Shown: one piece after another, positions 58,800 to 64,000 of the stretch
Numbering within the stretch: position 1 is the stretch's first letter
How the letters are laid out: the number at the start of each line of letters is the position of its first letter
From: Nothopassalora personata
Lineage: Eukaryota; Ascomycota; Dothideomycetes; Mycosphaerellales; Mycosphaerellaceae
Direction: 5' to 3'
Assembly: GCA_033816765.1 (NCBI GenBank)
Contig: CM066293.1
Span: 2,604,001 to 2,668,000 of the forward strand
DNA: 64,000 bases
Notes under the pieces: model-generated
The model's database searches: none
Seen by the model: only the letters and a program-made list of their open reading frames with translations
What the model was told of the DNA's origin: nothing
Made by a program: the position numbers and the translations under genes

Positions 58800-61700
58800 C
58801 CTAAGGCAATCTGCATTAAATACTTAGGTACGGAAGTAATAAGTAGGCTAATATATAGCTAACATTAGGATGCCGTAGGTCTTTACGATGTATAAGCGTA
58901 AGGCGGATAAGAAGAAGCTAGTAAACGCGAGCGTTTAAGAGCGCCTAGAATTACGAGTGAAGGGAGATATAGAATAGAAGCGTAGGGCGCTATACCTAGA
59001 GTCTAAGTTGCCTAAAGGACAAGGTCCGTTAAACGGGAAGTACTTAACTAAGAAATTCTTAAGTATTAAGCGAGGTAGCCGGATTACTCTAGAACGACTT
59101 ACCTTAATTAAGGTTAGTATTAAGCTATTACTAATAGAAAGGGCCTTATTCGATAAGATGCTCTATAACCGGGAGGTAGTCCTCGCTTAGGATTTTAGTT
59201 ACATAAGGCAAATTAGGTACGACGTCGTGCTACCTTAGAAGATTAATACGGTCCCTTATAGGCTATAGTAGGTACGCCCTATCCGGTTACACCTAAGTCT
59301 TAGGGCAACTGTTAAGCGCATAATTAGAGCCCGGATTAAGAACAACATCCTAGAATACTTATAAGGGGCATATTCTAATAGCTAGTTCCAAGTCGTAAAG
59401 AAGGTTAATGCCTCTAGAAGCGATATGCTATATCGGTTAATCAATTTAGCTATACTCCTAAATAAGGTTACTATACACAATGCTAACATTCTACCGGACA
59501 CGGATAGCTTCTTAGAGGATTTTGCCGGGTGCCGAGTCGCTTTACTTATAGACCTGTTTTTAGGTTATAATTAGATTACTTTAGATAAGTCCTACCGGGA
59601 CTTAATAGCCTTTATAACCCCTCTTAGCCTAGTACGCAATACGACTCTACCTTAAGGAGCTACTAATTTAGTTGCTTAGTTCGTACGTACGGTAATAAAG
59701 ATTCTACTTAATTATATCTTATATCGAGCGAAGCCGTTTCTCGATAACATCGGTATTAAGGGACTAACTAAGGACTATAGGAATGTAGAAGTAGAGCCTA
59801 GGTTAAGAAAATAGGTCGTTAAGCACATTATTTCCCTAGATCTAGTTCTTACTAACTTAGAAAGAGCTAGTACGGTAGTTGCTAGAGGCAAATCCTAATA
59901 GTTATACGAAAAGCTTAAGATCGTTAGGTACATTACTAGCCCGGATAGTCGCTATCCTAACCTAAAGGTTATAGCTAAGATCCTAGATTAGCCTACGCCC
60001 ACCTATATTAAGGAGGTCCGCACCTATATAGGGCTATGTATGTACTTCCGGATATAGATCCCCTAGTTCGTTATTATCGCTCGACTAATGTATAAGCTAC
60101 TAAAGAAGGACGCCGAGTTCACCTAGATAGAAAATAAGCAGTTCTCGAAAGAAGAGGTTACTAGATATCTTATATAGGCTCTAGCCTTAGTTACCCTCTA
60201 CTACTTACCTAGTGCTAGGTCTATCTTTGTCTTAGTTAATGCTAGCGGTACTAGATAGGGATGTATCGTTTCTTAAGAATTAATAGATAGCACCCGACGG
60301 CGTTACCCGGTACGGTATAAGAGTAGAATCTAGAACGCGTTAGAATCTAGATATAATACTAGTAAGCGGGAATGCCTTAGGGTCCTTAAGGGGCTTAAGA
60401 AGATCTAGAGATATGTTACTAGCGTTAATTTTGTCCTTAAGGTTAATGCTAAGACACTTATATAGTAGCTTAACCGGCCAGCTTCGGACCTACCTAACTC
60501 GGCAATAGCCCGGTAGGTAGTATAGATTAGGCTATTTACGTTCGAAGTAAAGCACGTTACGGGGACTAGGTACACTAGCCTAGATACCCTGTCTCGTAGG
60601 CCCTCTATACCTTAGGAACCTAGAGAAGCTAACGAAGACGAAGTTAACCGGATAATTAATAATAAGCTATTCGGGTACCCGGAGCCGGTCGACACTTATC
60701 TAGTTAAAATCTAGAAAATACGACATCTCGGGAACTAATATTCTAAAAGCTCTTAGTACCTTACTTAGGTTATAGAAACTAGGACCCGGCCCGATAGTAT
60801 TACCCGTACTAAGTACCGGCGGCTAGTAAAGAAGAGCGTCAATTTCTTTATCCGGGATCAATTACTGTTCTTCTAGAAGCGCCGAGGAGTACCGTTATAA
60901 CTTGTAATTAACGATAATAAGGATTAGAAGGAGATCGTTATAGAATGCTATAAAAGACACGGTTATCGTAGCGCTAAGGTCGTGTACAACCTTATTTCCG
61001 ATCGGTATTACTAGGACGGGTGCTTCGCCGATGTCTCTACGTAGGTTCAAAGTTATGCTCCCTATAGGTTTCGCGAAGGCAACTAGCGCGCTAGTAAGCT
61101 TTACTTATCGAGCCCTTAGGTTATTAGTAAGAAGTGGTACTCGGACCCCGTCTAGGTGTATAAAAATAGATACCTCCTAGTTACGCGCGAAGCACTTAGT
61201 AACTAGATCGAGGCTAGAGTAACGAGGGCACCTACTAGCTCTAAGACGGTTACTAAGTTTCTATACGAAGATGTCTTCTATAGGCACGGCTACTATGCTA
61301 AAATTGTGCTTAATAACGCTACGGTTTATACGGCTAAGGTTAAGCGGTTACTCGTAGGACTTAGTGTTCGAAGGATCCGAATATTACCGTACTATCCGTA
61401 ATCTAATGCTCCGGTCGAGGTTAGATACCGTCCGATTCTTATAGCATTAGTAAAGCTTATAAGGAACATATACCGCGGATAGGAGTAATAGGTACCCGCT
61501 ATGTTATAGGCTAATAGGACTACGACCTATCGTACTACTAGAATAACGCTAGCTTAGGTCCTATATAGCTATCGCACGATTCTACTAATTAAGGTTAAGT
61601 ACCCGACGTAGGCTAATTATTAATAGGGATCGGTAAGGACGACTAAGGACCTCCTTACTATACGTGCGCGTTAACTCTAGGCTCGAGACCTTAGTTTAGA

Positions 61701-62200
61701 AGAGCTATATACTCGAAGGAAGCGGCTAAGAGAACTTAGTAAGGACTACTTTAATTCTTACCGGAATGTTAACTTTATTAGTTTCTAGAAGGGCGACCTC
61801 ATTATAAGGTTCGATAAGCTATATAAGGATAACTTCTTACGTAAGATCGGTTACCGATAGTAAGGTCTATATCGGGTGTCTAGTGTCTCTAGGGAGTTTA
61901 GTACCTATATTCTTAAGGAACTTAATAGCACGCTAATAAAGGGTATTTAGGCACGAGAAAACCTTAAGCTAGTTCTAGAGCTTCGCCCGGATAACATAGG
62001 AGTACTAAGCTTAGATAATAGGATCGATCTCGTAATGGGGGAGGGAGAAGTCGCTAATAGCGAAGATAGTAGTAATTTAAACGAGATCGAGCCTATCGCC
62101 GACGAAGAGGTACTACCTATAGGAGTTAACGAAAGGGGATCGGATCCTAAACCGGAATCTAAGAAGCTATAGGTTAGGCCTTATAACCTTTCTATAGCCG
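58800..62200 (+). pseudogene. Element G pol pseudogene (RT, RNase H, integrase)
   Basis: A linker at about 58990-59190 (PKGQGPLNGKYLTKKF) is an open 60-codon stretch within a degraded frame. Reverse transcriptase covers about 59220-60000, with LLIDLFLGYN (first catalytic Asp), a former ATNLVAQ block and KPFLDNIGIKG. RNase H lies at about 60220-60420 (FVLVNASGT for DASGT). The integrase zinc region is near 60950-61040. The catalytic region (NATVYTAKVKRLL, ILPYYP*SNAPVE) lies at about 61310-61410. Confidence 0.75.
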
Positions 62201-62384
62201 AAATTTCACAGTTTAGTAGGATCGAGGCTAAGAACTAATTAGCTAGCAATACTATACGGAGTTTACTTCCCTTAGGTATGTGTTACGCATGCCCTTTAGT
62301 TTATTAAGCCAATTCGGTTATCTAGACTTTACTTTATAGGATGTTCTTACCTTAGTTAGACCTTAGTTAGTAGAGTTACATTTG

Positions 62385-62400
62385 CCGGTCCCGGGACCGG
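62385..62400. repeat. Palindrome copy 3 of 3
   Basis: CCGGTCCCGGGACCGG flanked by ATTTG on the left and TAAAT on the right. Here the RIP change (C to T) is in the right arm, opposite to copy 2. Confidence 0.9.
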
Positions 62401-62649
62401 TAAATTGGATTACGTAACATTATAGCATGCCTCTATTAAATGCTTACCTAGGTAGTTACTAGTACTGGTTTTCGGTCACATGTAGGGTTATCGGACCTTT
62501 AGTATAACCTTAATAGCACTACTCTTACTACTTATAAGACCGGTCTCGGCGCTACTACCTTATTACGGTTATAGGGATATACGCTAAGAGGTATACTTAA
62601 GCGTAGCTCTCTACCTACTACTTCCTCTCTTTTTCTTTAAATACTAATA
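62401..62649. other. Unassigned RIPed segment right of element G
   Basis: About 250 bp with no LTR or gene that I can recognise; it ends in a pyrimidine-rich run (CCTCTCTTTTTCTTTAAATAC at 62625-62645), which may be a promoter of the following degraded frame. Confidence 0.4.
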
Positions 62650-62699
62650 CCCTATCTATACTAGTACATCCTTACTAACTACTAATATATCTATCTACT

Positions 62700-63607
62700 A
62701 CTACTACATACATTAAGCTTTTAAAGCTTACTAACACTCTAGAGTAGCACTACGAGATAGCTAACTCTTACGATCTTACTACTAGCGAATCCTAGTTATT
62801 ATAGCTTTAGCTAGTCCTTCGTTACGCCCGGCTAGTTCGAGTATAGCGCTTACTAGTACTATTACTAGGCTTACCCGCCTACCTTAGACCTTATTCGAGT
62901 CCCTTCGTCTACCGGACAACGTTAAGCATGTCCTTACTAATACGAACACGCCGAAGTCCGCCGCTAATATTATGTTCCGAGAGCTTAGTCCTTAGAAGCG
63001 GGTTAAGGTGTTAAAGGACTTCTATAAGGGCTTCGAGAAGGTGTTCGAAGACTACTCCGTCTAGGTTAAGCTGTTTTTTAAGGAAGTTAAGAACTGTATA
63101 GGTAAGAGCTATAAGGATAAATTCCTTAGTAATAAGAAGCTCGATGTCTTGTTTCCTATCGTTAGTAAGATTCGTAAGACCGGTTTAGAGATTCGTAATC
63201 GTAAGAAGACTCTTCGAGCTACGCTTACCCGCTACTAGCTATAGTAGATAGATAACAAGATTCTTAATCGACGTATTATCTCCGAGCTTTATAGTACTAA
63301 TAGCGGGCGCCGCTAGTTTACGGCCTTTATTAATAAGTACCTAGACTATAGTAGGGCTATTAGTAGAATTTAGAGGGCATAAATCTAGCGTATAAAGATT
63401 AGCCGTAAGGGCATAGATCGTAAGCGAATTCTAGAGCCTAGTAATCTTACCCGGTACGATAGGGAGGCTAAAGTACGTAGCATTAATCCGTAGTCGGCTA
63501 AGAGTAGGGAGATTATTAGAAGACACCGCCTAGCTGTCTATAAGGATAGCCTTCTATACTTTATAGAAGGTACTATTACTAAGAAGTCCGCGTCCCTAGA
63601 GGATAGT
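62700..63607 (+). pseudogene. Unidentified degenerate coding region
   Basis: One + frame, interrupted mainly by TAG/TAA, reads basic and helical blocks such as VKVLKDFYKGFEKVFEDYSV, SKIRKTGLEIRNRKKTLRA and IIRRHRLAVYKDSLLYF over about 300 residues. I recognise no domain. It may be the gag or accessory protein of the repeat whose terminal part follows at 63608. Confidence 0.4.
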
Positions 63608-63763
63608 GTTAGGTTTAGTATAACCTAATGATATTACAAGTTAAGAAGATAAGCTTAATCGGGTTTGTTCTCGGGCCGATAGGAAGTCGAGGGAGAGTAA
63701 TAAAGTAGTAGCTATCTTATCTCGTAAAGACTAAGTAGCAGTAAGGCAGAGGTTAGGTTATAG
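63608..63763 (+). repeat. About 155-bp dispersed repeat, inverted copy of 14188-14347
   Basis: GTTAGGTTTAGTATAACC, then ATTACAAGTTAAGAAGATAAGC, up to GGTTATAG. Directly followed by a B-type LTR, as at the other copy. Confidence 0.75.
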
Positions 63764-64000
63764 TGTATTCTAAACAGTAATATTGAACAGTGAGTTAAAC
63801 GCCTCGAAACTATAGGGCGTTCTTAGCGTTCCTAAATATAAAGGAGATTCGTAGATCTCGGTAATTAGTTTAATTATTCTAAGCATAAGCAGTCTAATTA
63901 GTCTAAGCATAAGCAGTCTAATCGCTCTAAGTCTAAGCGCTTAGGTAGGATGAGTTACGTGTTTATCTTATCGTTATAATTCTAGGGTCTATAGAAATTA
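63764..64000 (-). repeat. Partial LTR of family B, continues beyond the window
   Basis: Starts TGTATTCTAAACAG; from about 63792 it aligns with 13990-14175 (GTTAAACG..., TTAGCGTTCCTAAATATAAA, GGAGATTCGTAGATCTCGG). A small extra repeat of TCTAAGCATAAGCAGTCTAA occurs twice near 63880-63915. The beginning is shorter than in the complete LTR. Confidence 0.75.

Larger units (their letters stand above)
55211..62384 (+). mobile_element. Gypsy element G, RIP-degraded, bounded by palindromes
   Basis: The + strand reads a long gag-like region, protease, reverse transcriptase, RNase H and integrase. No LTR pair could be identified. The outermost recognisable marks are the palindromes at 55195 and 62385, and a third copy lies between the protease and RT regions. 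The pol type (box DNIGIKG after the RT core, long basic linker before RT) differs from A-F and resembles a Gypsy lineage common in fungi (from memory). Boundaries are approximate. Confidence 0.7.

Overview
The window looks like a filamentous ascomycete chromosome, probably a Dothideomycete (Mycosphaerellaceae-like; inference only). Genes have short GT-AG introns (44-186 nt) with CTAAC-type branch sites, there is a fungal-type NRPS, and most of the sequence is LTR retrotransposon DNA altered by repeat-induced point mutation (RIP). In the RIP-affected parts CpA and TpG are almost absent while CpG is kept, so former Gln and Trp codons read as TAG/TAA and former Cys and His codons read as Tyr.

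Layout. 1-13286 is chromovirus-type Gypsy element A on the + strand, open at the left window edge and split by an inverted copy of the same family, C (4182-11001). 13287-14187 is a piece of another Gypsy family, B (5' LTR plus gag start, - strand). 14188-17800 is a RIP-degraded repeat with a RecQ-like helicase pseudogene (- strand). 18277-19727 is an intact SET-domain methyltransferase gene (- strand). 19886-20544 plus 35955-36031 is a foldback minisatellite interrupted by element D (20545-35954), a third member of the A/C family. D carries a full inserted chromovirus E (24363-32116, - strand) and a young, un-RIPed non-LTR-type insertion (33028-33792). 36811-45639 is an intact five-exon bimodular NRPS gene with an N-methyltransferase domain. 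It is followed by a RING membrane protein gene (45668-46717) and a pyroglutamyl-peptidase I gene (46874-47592). From 47764 to the end the sequence is RIPed again: a region holding an un-RIPed solo LTR (48067-48449), Gypsy element F (about 48.5-54.4 kb), Gypsy element G (about 55.2-62.4 kb, with a palindrome repeated three times), an unidentified degenerate coding region, and an LTR running off the right edge.

How the genes relate. Without element D, the SET gene and the NRPS gene would be head to head about 1.7 kb apart, so D seems to have landed in their shared promoter region. The NRPS has a remnant of a condensation domain, then A-nMT-T-C-A-T-C(terminal). This predicts a small, partly N-methylated peptide, perhaps cyclic. 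No oxidase, transporter or pathway regulator lies beside it in this window. The SET, RING and peptidase genes look like ordinary cellular genes, and any role with the NRPS is inference.

The most unusual signals are: the 4.2-kb inverted repeat of A and C that shares even its incidental unmutated sites and stops at the C insertion point; the palindrome CCGGTCCCGGGACCGG found three times around element G; an antisense Cys-rich coiled-coil reading frame inside element E; and young insertions inside otherwise RIP-saturated DNA.
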